Assembly: GCA_903892565.1 (NCBI GenBank) | Contig: CAITIX010000384.1 | Location: 1 to 32,372, forward strand | Source: an uncultured Acidobacteriia bacterium | GTDB taxonomy: Bacteria > Acidobacteriota > Terriglobia > Bryobacterales > Bryobacteraceae | Direction of reading: 5' to 3' | DNA: 32,372 nucleotides | Part shown: positions 25,621 through 32,372 of the stretch, piece after piece | How the letters are laid out: every line of letters begins with the position of its first letter | How positions within the stretch are numbered: the stretch's first letter is position 1 | Program-made: the position numbers and the translations under genes | Notes under the pieces: generated by a model | The model's input: the letters and a program-made list of their open reading frames with translations, nothing else | Told to the model about the DNA's origin: nothing | The model's database searches: none

Positions 25621-27054
25621 ATGACTGTCTTCCGTTCCATCCGCTTTCGCCTCACCGCCTGGTATTTCGCCAGCGTCGTTCTCTTGCTGGGCTTTCTCGC
25701 AGTGGGCAGCTGGTACGCCATGGAGCGCAGCATTTACCGCGCGATTGACCTCGGGCTGATCCGACGTATGGACGGCGTTGTCGAAGTCCTCAATCGATAT
25801 TCCGACTTGGAGGAGCCGCAGCTCGCCGGACGGTTGGCGGAAAGCTCCAGTTTGATGGTGGGGGGCAGTCTTTTCCGCGTATTTGATGACCAGCAACACT
25901 TGGTCTATCAAGCGTCGGGCATGGCCCGCCATCAGTTCGCGACCCGTCCTCCGGACGGCTTGGCGAACCCGGACGGATTGACGAACGACGTCTTGTTTCG
26001 CGACGCCGATCGTGACGACTGGCGTCTGCGCCTTGCTGCGAAGCGCGTGAATCTGAGAGGCAAGTTCTGGATTGTCGAAATCGCTGAACCGCTGAGCTCG
26101 TATGAATCGGCGTTGCGCCGCTATCAAAGCGTGGTCCTGTTCTCGCTTCCCGTTCTCGCAATTTTGGCGACCTTGGCGGGCTTTTATATCAGCAGTCGAG
26201 CGCTTGCGCCCGTGGATCAGATTACGATGGGTGCGCGCGAAATTTCCGCCAGCAATCTCTCCGAACGGCTTGCGGTTCCCGACTCGCGCGATGAATTACA
26301 GCGCCTGACGGAAACGTTGAACGGCATGCTGGATCGCATTGAAGGCGCCTTCAATCGTAATCGCCAATTCACGGCCGACGCCTCCCACGAGTTGCGCGCT
26401 CCTTTGACGCTCATCCAGTCGGCGGCCGAGTTCTCTCTCCGGCGCGAACGCAGCAGGGAGGATCTGCTCGACGCGCTGCGTCAGATTCTGCGCGAATCCG
26501 GGCGCACCACTCAGTTGTTAAATAAGCTTCTTTCGCTGGCCAGATCGGATGCCAACACGCAGCCGTTCGAGCCAGTCATCGTCGACCTTAAGACTGTCGT
26601 GGAAGACCTGCGGTCGCAAGTGGAGACGCTGGCAGCTTCGGGACAACACGAAGTAAGTGTTTCTCTTCCTCCTCAGTCGGTCGAAGTCATGGGCGATGAT
26701 GGCTCCTTGCACCAACTGTGTCTCATTCTTATCGACAACGCGCTCAAGTACACGCCAGTTCGCGGTACCATTTCTGTTGCTTTGTCGCAGGAAAAGGGCG
26801 CGGCTGTCTTGACCGTGCGCGATACCGGGATCGGCATCAGCGCCGATCAGCTTCCTCGCATTTTTGATCGCTTCTGGCGCGCCGACAAGATCCGTTCGCG
26901 CGAGATGGGAGGCGCCGGGCTCGGCCTTTCCATCGCGCGGATCATCACCGAACAGCACGGGGGCACAATTTCCGCCGAAAGCGAACTGGGACGCGGATCC
27001 GCCTTCACCGTGACCATTCCGCTACGTTCCCACCAGCTCCAGCTTTCGGCCTGA
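25621..27054 (+). CDS. Membrane sensor histidine kinase
   Basis: A 477-residue kinase from ATG 25621 (GTG at 25615 is an alternative start; AGG at 25611-25613 fits the ATG). Layout: membrane helix 1 (about 12-34), periplasmic sensor (about 35-170), helix 2 (171-192), HAMP linker (about 193-245, with P-V-D-Q-I), HisKA with the phospho-acceptor H256 in SHELRAPLT, then the ATPase domain with LILIDNALKYTP (N box), DTGIGIS (G1) and GGAGLGLSIA (G2). All key residues are present. It pairs with the regulator just upstream. The sensor region has no recognisable ligand domain; the overall form is like CusS/QseC-type kinases. Confidence 0.93.
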   Translation: MTVFRSIRFRLTAWYFASVVLLLGFLAVGSWYAMERSIYRAIDLGLIRRMDGVVEVLNRYSDLEEPQLAGRLAESSSLMVGGSLFRVFDDQQHLVYQASGMARHQFATRPPDGLANPDGLTNDVLFRDADRDDWRLRLAAKRVNLRGKFWIVEIAEPLSSYESALRRYQSVVLFSLPVLAILATLAGFYISSRALAPVDQITMGAREISASNLSERLAVPDSRDELQRLTETLNGMLDRIEGAFNRNRQFTADASHELRAPLTLIQSAAEFSLRRERSREDLLDALRQILRESGRTTQLLNKLLSLARSDANTQPFEPVIVDLKTVVEDLRSQVETLAASGQHEVSVSLPPQSVEVMGDDGSLHQLCLILIDNALKYTPVRGTISVALSQEKGAAVLTVRDTGIGISADQLPRIFDRFWRADKIRSREMGGAGLGLSIARIITEQHGGTISAESELGRGSAFTVTIPLRSHQLQLSA

Positions 27055-27540
27055 ATGGGCTGGGCCGCGGATGTATGGTCGGACACTCTTCCATTACTTT
27101 TTTCGATGGAGCTCGCGGTACTAGCGGATGGGCGGCCCTTCATGCCAAATTCGGCACTTCGACCGCTTGGGGCAGCACGCGGCAAATGAATTTTAGACCC
27201 CGCCTAGCAGGGGCACTATACGGCGGTCCCGGCGGGTTTGGGCGCTGGCTACCACGCCCTGGGGGCGCTAGAGATGACCACAAACCTCTGCGCGAATTTA
27301 GGCAGGGCATCTAGAATCGGAGGTTGGGACACGTGGGCCGAAAACGGTCACAATGCCCGAAGTATTCCCGTCCAGGCTCGTCCGGGACTTGCCACAAGCT
27401 CACCGCGCAATCGTCGGATTGATTCCTGTGATTGCTCCTAACGACGTTGTAACGTGCACTATAAAAACATGTCCGTTTGAGGCCCGCAATGCTGCGGAAT
27501 GTCACAACGACTTCTGCTGAGCAAGTACATGGTGCGGGCT
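27055..27540. other. Non-coding or decayed stretch after the kinase gene
   Basis: No gene, RNA or clear terminator is seen here. Frames are short on both strands. A minus-strand frame at about 27311-27400 (with P-D-E-P-G-R-E-Y-F-G-H) looks mildly protein-like but cannot be matched. It most likely belongs to the decayed element whose recombinase remnant follows. Confidence 0.4.
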
Positions 27541-28196
27541 GAATTGCCTTCCTCCTCAATCCGTTCTTTGTGTAAACGAATCAAGCACCCGCTGCAGAAA
27601 AGATTGCTGCATCAGATTCTTCGAAAGCGCATTTAGGGGGGGATTTCGACTGGAACGGCGTGACGTACAAGGGCACGCACCAAGCGCTGGTGGACCGGGA
27701 GACATGGGAGCAAGTGCAACCGTTGCTCAATCGTCGCGCCGAAACAAATCAGCACCGGATCAAACACGATTTTGCATTCACCGGCTTTGTCCGTTGCGGT
27801 CATTGCCAGTGTTGCCTCGTTGGAGAGCTGAAGAAGCAGAAGTATGTCTACTACCACTGCACAGGCCACCGCGGGAAGTGCCCTGAGCCTAGAGAACTTC
27901 AGTCACAAAGTCTGGAACTGTTGCGTCGGGTGAATGAGATCCGTGCCAGCGCGCCAATGCCAAAGGTGGAGGCGATAGATCTGATGGGTTTGACCAGCAG
28001 GGCCGCTGAACTCGTTGCAGTACAGCCCGTCTAGGAAAAACAGAGATTTTTGAGGCCGGTATTGAAAACCGCAATCTGGCAGGGCGGCCAGTTGCACACC
28101 GATTTCGAAGAGCCGTTTGAAAATCTGAAGCGCTCGAACCAGCTAAGTAGAACGAAACACGAGGAGAACGCAATCGCGACCGATCAAAATGAAATT
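27541..28196 (+). pseudogene. Decayed serine site-specific recombinase (C-terminal part)
   Basis: Large serine recombinases have a resolvase domain, a Recombinase domain, a zinc ribbon and a coiled C-terminal part. Only the last parts remain. Bases 27541-27632 read ...KRIKHPLQKRLLHQILRKRI, the end of the Recombinase domain. The frame then shifts near 27634 and continues DFDWNGVTYKGTHQALVDR (27642-27698). The zinc ribbon follows: C-G-H-C (27796-27807) and the Y-Y-H-C-T-G-H-R-G-K-C part. The coiled region is mostly deleted. A TAG at 28032-28034 interrupts the frame, after which it reads on: EKQRF, VLKTAIWQGGQLHTDFEEPF, the usual family end. Three defects and no catalytic domain: it is dead. Its end lies against tRNA-Gln, suggesting an old integrated element at this tRNA. 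Confidence 0.8.
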
Positions 28197-28270
28197 TGGC
28201 TCCCCGACATGGATTCGAACCACGATTCACGGCTCCAAAGGCCGCTGTCCTACCATTAGACGATCGGGGA
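28197..28270 (-). tRNA. tRNA-Gln (UUG)
   Basis: A 74-base cloverleaf on the minus strand. The acceptor arms are TCCCCGA (28264-28270) and TCGGGGA (28201-28207), the discriminator is G (28200) and an encoded CCA lies at 28197-28199. The D arm is TCTAATGGTAGGA-like, the anticodon loop is CTTTGGA with anticodon TTG (plus-strand 28236-28238), and the T arm has GGTTCGAATCC. Anticodon UUG reads CAA. The 3' end faces the recombinase remnant, as expected if the tRNA end served as an attachment site. Frames read through it on the plus strand (DMDSNHD...) are artefacts. Confidence 0.95.
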
Positions 28271-28371
28271 ATTTAGGAAAGATGAACTAAGAGTCAGTTT
28301 AACATGGAAGACCGCAATGGTTCGCGCACGCCTATGTTAGATGCGAGCGCCACTGCTTTGCCTGTGGCTCG

Positions 28372-28827
28372 TCACCACTCCGAATACATCGTGCCTTCCA
28401 GGCTTTTCTTGTCCGATCCGCTGCGCACGTCGTACACTCCCGGAGCCGTTTGATCGACCGAAGAGACGGCCTCTTCCATAATCACGCGCCAACTTTGGTT
28501 ATTGCCCGTCATCGGATCGAGCGGAACATCGCGCAAATAGCCCTGGTCCACCAGATCCCGCAGCGTTTGCGGTGCTTTCTGTTTGTCGAACGTGTATTCG
28601 TCGATCACCGTTCGCAGGGTGAAAAGATTGTTCTTCAGTAAGCTCTCTTTCGTTCGCGTAATCGATTTCTGATACATCGGTACCGCGATGGCCACCAGTA
28701 CGGAGATGATCGTCATGACGATGATCAATTCGATCAGCGTATAGCCCTTACTCTGCTTGAACGCGCGCGAGGTCGCGCCGGGCTGTGAGCCTTGGTCCGT
28801 CGTCGCAGGATGGATTGTCATCGTCAT
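28372..28827 (-). CDS. GspG-like major pseudopilin (second copy)
   Basis: A 151-residue prepilin. The start at 28827 lies one base after the previous stop (TGA-G-ATG); a second ATG two codons on is possible. After a long leader of about 30 residues comes the prepilin peptidase site K-G/Y-T-L-I-E (mature residue 1 is Tyr, not the usual Phe), then the hydrophobic helix IELIIVMTIISVLVAIAVP. The globular part has the GspG pattern DPMTG and W-R-V-I near the C-terminus, and the protein ends ...LEGTMYSEW. Pseudopilins build the short periplasmic fibre of a type II secretion machine. It is encoded behind a related pseudopilin (28829-29323) and the secretin, all in one minus-strand unit. The two copies share the same ending (GTxYSEW). 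Confidence 0.85.
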   Translation of the reverse strand: MTMTIHPATTDQGSQPGATSRAFKQSKGYTLIELIIVMTIISVLVAIAVPMYQKSITRTKESLLKNNLFTLRTVIDEYTFDKQKAPQTLRDLVDQGYLRDVPLDPMTGNNQSWRVIMEEAVSSVDQTAPGVYDVRSGSDKKSLEGTMYSEW

Positions 28828-28828
28828 C

Positions 28829-29323
28829 TCACCATTCCGAGTACAGCGTGCCGTCGCGAGCGCGTTCGGCGCTCTTGGTGTAAATATCGAACACATTCTG
28901 ACGGCCCCAACTTTGCGACGCCGGATCGTCCTGTTCACTCCGCATGCCCCAGTCCCTGGAATTGGTCATCGGATCCAGCGGAATCCGCCGCAGGAACTTA
29001 ATCTTTTTCCCATCGGCGCTCTGCAGGAGCTTCACGCCCTGCACGAGTTGATCGAGAGATTCCGGATAGCCGTCCGTGCCCAGTTTCACTTCAATTTTCC
29101 CAGCCAGCGATGCATCCTTGTAATCGTCAATCGCTTTGCGGATTTCGCGCAGCGAGCCCAGTAGCACGCGTTCCCGATCGCGCCGCACTTTGTAGCGGGC
29201 CAAGGGAACGGCCATGGTCGTCAGTAGTGCCATGATCGTAAACGCCACGATCAACTCCACGAGCGTGAGCCCGCGCTCACCCTTCTTGCGTCTGACTTGT
29301 TCCGACCGAACCACCGAAGCCAT
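28829..29323 (-). CDS. GspG-like pseudopilin (first copy)
   Basis: A 164-residue prepilin with a short basic leader (RRKKGERG), cleavage site G/L-T-L-V-E and the N-terminal helix TLVELIVAFTIMALLTTMAVP, where E5 of the mature form is present. The globular domain contains the GspG marks: YPESLDQLVQG, LRRIPLDPMTN and WGMRSEQDD, and ends RDGTLYSEW. Mature residue 1 is Leu rather than Phe. It starts 12 bases after the secretin stop and ends one base before the next pseudopilin, so translation is likely coupled. Two adjacent GspG relatives with the same end may form a mixed fibre or be used at different positions in it. The pseudopilin call is firm; major versus minor role is not. Confidence 0.85.
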   Translation of the reverse strand: MASVVRSEQVRRKKGERGLTLVELIVAFTIMALLTTMAVPLARYKVRRDRERVLLGSLREIRKAIDDYKDASLAGKIEVKLGTDGYPESLDQLVQGVKLLQSADGKKIKFLRRIPLDPMTNSRDWGMRSEQDDPASQSWGRQNVFDIYTKSAERARDGTLYSEW

Positions 29324-29335
29324 AGTTTTCGCGAT

Positions 29336-31444
29336 TTACGGGACAGCCACACCGGGTTCCGCCAACGCGGCCGTTGGAGAATCCTCCGGCTTTTTGTTCA
29401 TGGGGTGAGCGGGCACTTCCGGCTGCACCGGCATAGCAAGCTGCATGGGAATCGGCACGGTCACGACTGCCGCCGGAGCGCCGGTTTCAGAAGGTTTGGC
29501 TGCCGGCGCAGGAGCGGCGCCCAGAGGATTCGGCACGGACGGAGCAGGCAAAGATGGATTCGTCAAAGACGGTGCACCCATAGACGGATTCGGCGATGGC
29601 GGATTCGTCAACATCAAACCAGGTGCTTGCCCAAAAGGAGTCGGTTTCGGAGCATAGTTGATTTTCACCACCTGATCCGTACCCACATAGATGCCTCGCA
29701 GATTTTCCGCAGTGTAGTCGGGAGTCCGCACAATATGCGGGATTAACGCGATCAATAAATCGCTACGGCTTTTCTCCGTATGATCGTTGCCGAACAAGAT
29801 TTTTCCAAGGATCGGAATGTTCACCAATCCCGGAATGCCGTTCGAGTTCGCGGTGTCCTGCGTTTGATTCAAGCCCCCGAGGATGTTTACTTCCCCTTCG
29901 CGCAGCCGGATGTCCGCGATATTCGCCTGCTGGCCGATCACGGGCTGTTGAATCCCACCGATGCTGACGTATTGCTGCACGCTCGAAACCGTCACTTCGA
30001 TGTGCAACGTCAATTCATCGGCGGAGTGCACCTGAGGAGTCATGTCGATATTCACGCCAACGTCGGCGTAATTGAACTGTGTGGACACCAGCGCCGAAGC
30101 CGTATTTGTCTGAAAACTGCCCGTCGCGTAGGGAATGCGGCTGCCGATCTTCAATGTCACTTTCTGGCCGTCCGATGCACGCACTTGCGGCCGGTTCAGA
30201 ACCTTCGTGTTGCTGTCGGCGAGCATCGCCTGCAGCAATCCTCCCGGTAACGATGCCGAGAAGTTATTCGAAGACAAGCGCGCCAAGCGGCTCAGCACTA
30301 CGGATCCCGCCGTCGCCGTTGTCGGCGTGCCGTTAGATGACGTTCCGGTCGTCGTGGTAGAGGATGTCCCATTGAATGTGATCGGCACGTTCAGGCCTGC
30401 CGTTCCGGCATTGGCGATCGTGGCCGCCAAATCGCGCGTCCGGTCGCTGTTGGCCGACATGACAACCACGTCCACCACGACCTCTCCCTTGGGCTTATCC
30501 AAGTCCTGCACCAGCTTTTCGGCCAGTGCGACTTTATCGATGGTGTCGCGCACGATCATCGCCCGTTGGGCGTTATACGTGAACACGCGGCGGATTTCCG
30601 CCACCGTGCGAATCGCCGTCGCGATTTCCTGGAATTCCTGCACTGACGTTGCATTGCGGATGTAGAACACCTTCACGACGTCGTCTTCAAAATCGCGGCG
30701 TTTAGTGACGTTATCCTCCGCGACGAAAATGGTCGTGGGATTCAGGGGCTTCCAGAACGTGCGGGTCAGTGTCGCCAAATAGTCGAATGCCTGATCGATG
30801 GTGACGGAGCTGAGGTCGACGTTAAAATTTCGGCCCGGCGCCACGTACTGCGAATCGAAAACCACGTTGATCCCGCCCAGCTTCCCCACGGTCTCAAACA
30901 AAACCTTGGGCGGCTGATTGTTCATCTTCAGCATCGGGATCACACTATTCATCGGCTTGAGTTCAGGCGGGGCCAGCATGGAATCTACTCGATCTTCCGA
31001 TTCTTTCCTGGCGCGCTCGGCCAAGGTCATTCCCGCTTCGTCCTGCTTTACGCCCGCTTTTGTGCGGATCATTACTTCCGTCTGGCGAATGTCCTGGAGT
31101 GCAATCGCCGACGAAGGATCTGCCACCAGCGCTCTTTCGAATTCGTGCAACGCGTCATCGAATTTGCCTGCGGCGCGCGCTTTTTCTCCCATGTCCACAT
31201 GCTTTTGTCCCGCCTGGAACCTAGCTCTGCGCATGGCGATCATGTACGACGTATTGGTCGGCTCAATTTCGAACGCTTTTTCGTAGAGTTCGAGCGCCGT
31301 GTCCCAGTCCCCTTTGGCTTCTGCCACGCGGCCGTCGTTCAGGAACTTGTCACTTTTGCGCGTCTTGCCGGCGACGTCGCCCGTCAACGCGAAAAACGTC
31401 AGGCAGACACAGCAAAATGACAGAAACTGTTTCATATTCAGCAT
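29336..31444 (-). CDS. TPR-containing type II/IV secretin
   Basis: A 702-residue outer-membrane channel protein. The signal peptide is about 1-26; residues about 30-130 form TPR units (LYEKAFEIEPTN, EFERALVADPSS). The periplasmic N domains follow (VLFETVGKLGGINVVFD to about 250, then VFYIRNATSVQEFQEIATAIRT to about 330), with a Ser/Thr/Gly-rich loop near 370-400. The secretin core is 400-600: NRPQVRASDGQKVTLKIGSRIPY, VGVNIDMTPQV, EGEVNILGGL, then GIPGLVNIPILGKILFG and DLLIALIPHIV. The last 90 residues are a Pro/Ala/Asn-rich tail with repeated N-P-S-x-P units. The TPR front end is not found in E. coli GspD and may replace a pilotin or recruit partners. It leads an operon with two pseudopilins; no ATPase or inner-membrane platform gene is in view. 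Confidence 0.92.
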   Translation of the reverse strand: MLNMKQFLSFCCVCLTFFALTGDVAGKTRKSDKFLNDGRVAEAKGDWDTALELYEKAFEIEPTNTSYMIAMRRARFQAGQKHVDMGEKARAAGKFDDALHEFERALVADPSSAIALQDIRQTEVMIRTKAGVKQDEAGMTLAERARKESEDRVDSMLAPPELKPMNSVIPMLKMNNQPPKVLFETVGKLGGINVVFDSQYVAPGRNFNVDLSSVTIDQAFDYLATLTRTFWKPLNPTTIFVAEDNVTKRRDFEDDVVKVFYIRNATSVQEFQEIATAIRTVAEIRRVFTYNAQRAMIVRDTIDKVALAEKLVQDLDKPKGEVVVDVVVMSANSDRTRDLAATIANAGTAGLNVPITFNGTSSTTTTGTSSNGTPTTATAGSVVLSRLARLSSNNFSASLPGGLLQAMLADSNTKVLNRPQVRASDGQKVTLKIGSRIPYATGSFQTNTASALVSTQFNYADVGVNIDMTPQVHSADELTLHIEVTVSSVQQYVSIGGIQQPVIGQQANIADIRLREGEVNILGGLNQTQDTANSNGIPGLVNIPILGKILFGNDHTEKSRSDLLIALIPHIVRTPDYTAENLRGIYVGTDQVVKINYAPKPTPFGQAPGLMLTNPPSPNPSMGAPSLTNPSLPAPSVPNPLGAAPAPAAKPSETGAPAAVVTVPIPMQLAMPVQPEVPAHPMNKKPEDSPTAALAEPGVAVP

Positions 31445-31531
31445 GTTACGGATCCGCCCGGGGCCGCTTGTGCGAGTGTAGACTTCAGCATCACTAGTAT
31501 TGACGCGCGCAGACGTCCTGGCGTGGATGCC

Positions 31532-31553
31532 AAAAAACGCGGCGCTGCCCGCG
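31532..31553 (-). terminator. Intrinsic terminator after the cupin gene
   Basis: On the minus strand CGCGG pairs with CCGCG across a six-base loop, followed directly by six T. On the plus strand the stem is 31538-31553 and the A-run 31532-31537. It lies about 65 bases beyond the cupin stop and before the secretin start, so it should insulate the two units. Confidence 0.7.
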
Positions 31554-31617
31554 CTCCGACAAACGCCAGAGCACCGGCTTAAATTGACGAGGAAGGGGGG
31601 GCAGGGAAGGGAAGCGC

Positions 31618-32085
31618 TTACTTCGAGTCCACTTTGACCACTTGGACGACCAGGCTTTTGGGGACCAGCATCTGATGCGGGAGTTTTGCAGGGATATGGA
31701 ACACGTCACCCGCTGCCATCGGTGTGCGCACGCCACCCGTGATCGACTTGCCGCGCATTTCTCCCGGCGCGGTGTTCTTATCGCCGACCACGGTTCCGCC
31801 GACGATCAGCGTGCCTTTTCCCGAAATCACGGTCACCACATCCACTTGCGTCGCGTGCGTCTCCACCGCGCCGTCGCCTTCGCGGCGGACCACCATCAAG
31901 CCGTGATTCCCCCACGTGGCCACGCGATCCACGCCCGCTTTATTTTCATCGAGCTTGGCGGCTTTCGCATGCGCCTGCAGTTCTGCTGCCTTGTAGGCGA
32001 CGAAGCCATCGGGATCGGCGGCACGGACGGCGCTCACCAGCAACACGAGTCCACAGGGAATTAAGAGAAGAGACGAACGTTTCAT
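31618..32085 (-). CDS. Exported cupin-fold protein
   Basis: A 155-residue protein with signal peptide (about 1-22, ending V-R-A-A). ATG 32085 gives a clean signal; an upstream in-frame ATG at 32121 would add a basic extension with no ribosome site. The single cupin domain shows the first motif in ETHATQVDVVTVISGKGTLIVGG and the second in GDVFHIPAKLPHQMLV, with His residues placed as metal ligands. Cupins of this small, secreted kind are of unknown activity (isomerase, dioxygenase or binding protein are all possible). It is a single-gene unit: a terminator follows and the hairpin/accB region precedes it. Confidence 0.8.
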   Translation of the reverse strand: MKRSSLLLIPCGLVLLVSAVRAADPDGFVAYKAAELQAHAKAAKLDENKAGVDRVATWGNHGLMVVRREGDGAVETHATQVDVVTVISGKGTLIVGGTVVGDKNTAPGEMRGKSITGGVRTPMAAGDVFHIPAKLPHQMLVPKSLVVQVVKVDSK

Positions 32086-32202
32086 GCGTCGGATGGTATC
32101 AGACCCAGGCCTGCGTTTCAATCATAGGGGGGCGTGCCATTGTCGTGGCGGTGCCCGTCGGGCGGGTGCGACTAGGGGCTTGTCGCAAAGAAAAAGCTAT
32201 CA

Positions 32203-32272
32203 TGCGCCCGCTCCCTCACGGTCGCGGGTCTGTGTCAGCACTGAACCGCGACCGTGAGGGAGCGGATGCGCA
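32203..32272. repeat. Long intergenic hairpin (REP-like)
   Basis: Two perfect 20-base arms at 32208-32227 and 32246-32265, beginning CCGCTCCCTCACGG on the left, face each other across an 18-base loop. Beyond a small bulge the stem goes on (TGCGC 32203-32207 with GCGCA 32268-32272). No T-run follows, so it is not a standard terminator. The sequence does not occur elsewhere in the window. The length and perfect pairing suggest a mobile palindromic repeat or strong RNA stem. Confidence 0.7.
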
Positions 32273-32290
32273 CCTGCTTATGACGCTCTG

Positions 32291-32296
32291 TATAGT
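32291..32296 (+). promoter_or_regulatory. -10-like box close to the accB start
   Basis: TATAGT matches five of six bases of TATAAT. Transcription from it would begin about 32303, only about 3 bases before the ATG at 32306, so the message would be nearly leaderless. No ribosome site is visible before that ATG, which fits. No -35 is recognisable; the place would fall in the hairpin. Confidence 0.35.
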
Positions 32297-32305
32297 GAAC
32301 TTGCG

Positions 32306-32372
32306 ATGACACTCGAAGAAATCCGCGAACTGATCAAGGTCGCTACTGAAACCGGGATCGCCGAGCTGGAGG
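32306..32372 (+). CDS. accB: Start of accB, biotin carboxyl carrier protein (partial)
   Basis: The last 22 codons of the window read MTLEEIRELIKVATETGIAELE, the usual opening of the acetyl-CoA carboxylase biotin carrier (helix then E-L-E strand). AccB carries the biotin carboxylated by AccC in the first step of fatty acid synthesis, in the cytoplasm. The rest, including the biotinyl-lysine domain, lies beyond the window; accC would be expected next. Only the N-terminus is visible, so the call rests on its pattern. Confidence 0.7.
   Translation, partial: MTLEEIRELIKVATETGIAELE

Noticed and set aside
28050-28259. Plus-strand frame including D-M-D-S-N-H-D as a separate small gene
   Set aside because: Its first part is the tail of the decayed recombinase and its end is the reverse of tRNA-Gln.
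1-32372. CRISPR array or toxin-antitoxin pair
   Set aside because: No regularly spaced repeats and no small overlapping gene pair with known domains were seen.

Overview
The window reads as a chromosome segment of an Acidobacteriota member, most like the Solibacter/Bryobacter group. This is inferred from gene content, not from a marker gene: a large carboxypeptidase-regulatory-domain TonB receptor, several secreted proteins with a 'DLSGIW'-type start, a DUF6152 protein, a reaction-centre-type cytochrome c without photosynthesis genes, and a TPR-fused secretin with two GspG-like pseudopilins. DNA is moderately GC rich and most genes carry export signals.

Layout. 1-1009: the end of a membrane protein, then a membrane-anchored TPR protein. 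1247-2869: a PQQ alcohol dehydrogenase with a lanthanide-type active site. 2870-4619: a decayed stretch with a broken purK and a frameshifted minus-strand remnant. 4620-8994: a LolD/FtsX-type ABC exporter with an AttH/CrtC-like secreted protein. 9247-9963: a Crp/Fnr-family regulator. 10097-12528: secreted protein plus YtcJ-like amidohydrolase. 12661-19873: five-gene unit of TonB receptor, LolA-like protein, MBL-fold protein and two secreted DLSGIW-like proteins. 20023-22528: DUF6152 protein, cytochrome c fused to a LolA-like domain, another DLSGIW-like protein. 22624-24676 (minus): diheme cytochrome c and YVTN-type beta-propeller. 24939-27054: response regulator and sensor kinase. 27055-28270: decayed serine recombinase abutting tRNA-Gln(UUG). 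28372-31444 (minus): two pseudopilins and a secretin. 31618-32085 (minus): secreted cupin with a terminator. 32203-32272: a long hairpin just before the start of accB, which runs off the end.

Main observation. Three promoters (before 10097, 12661 and 20023) each carry two palindromes of form GTGA-N6-TCAC, and in all three the two palindromes are offset by exactly 22 bp. The regulator gene at 9247-9963, next to the first pair, has the CRP recognition-helix residues R-E-x-x-x-R expected to read GTGA half-sites, yet its sensor domain resembles FNR and lacks the CRP cAMP-site arginine. Together they suggest a local regulon covering an outer-membrane receptor, secreted or periplasmic hydrolases, a cytochrome and several secreted proteins of unknown function. 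The substrate cannot be told from the sequence.
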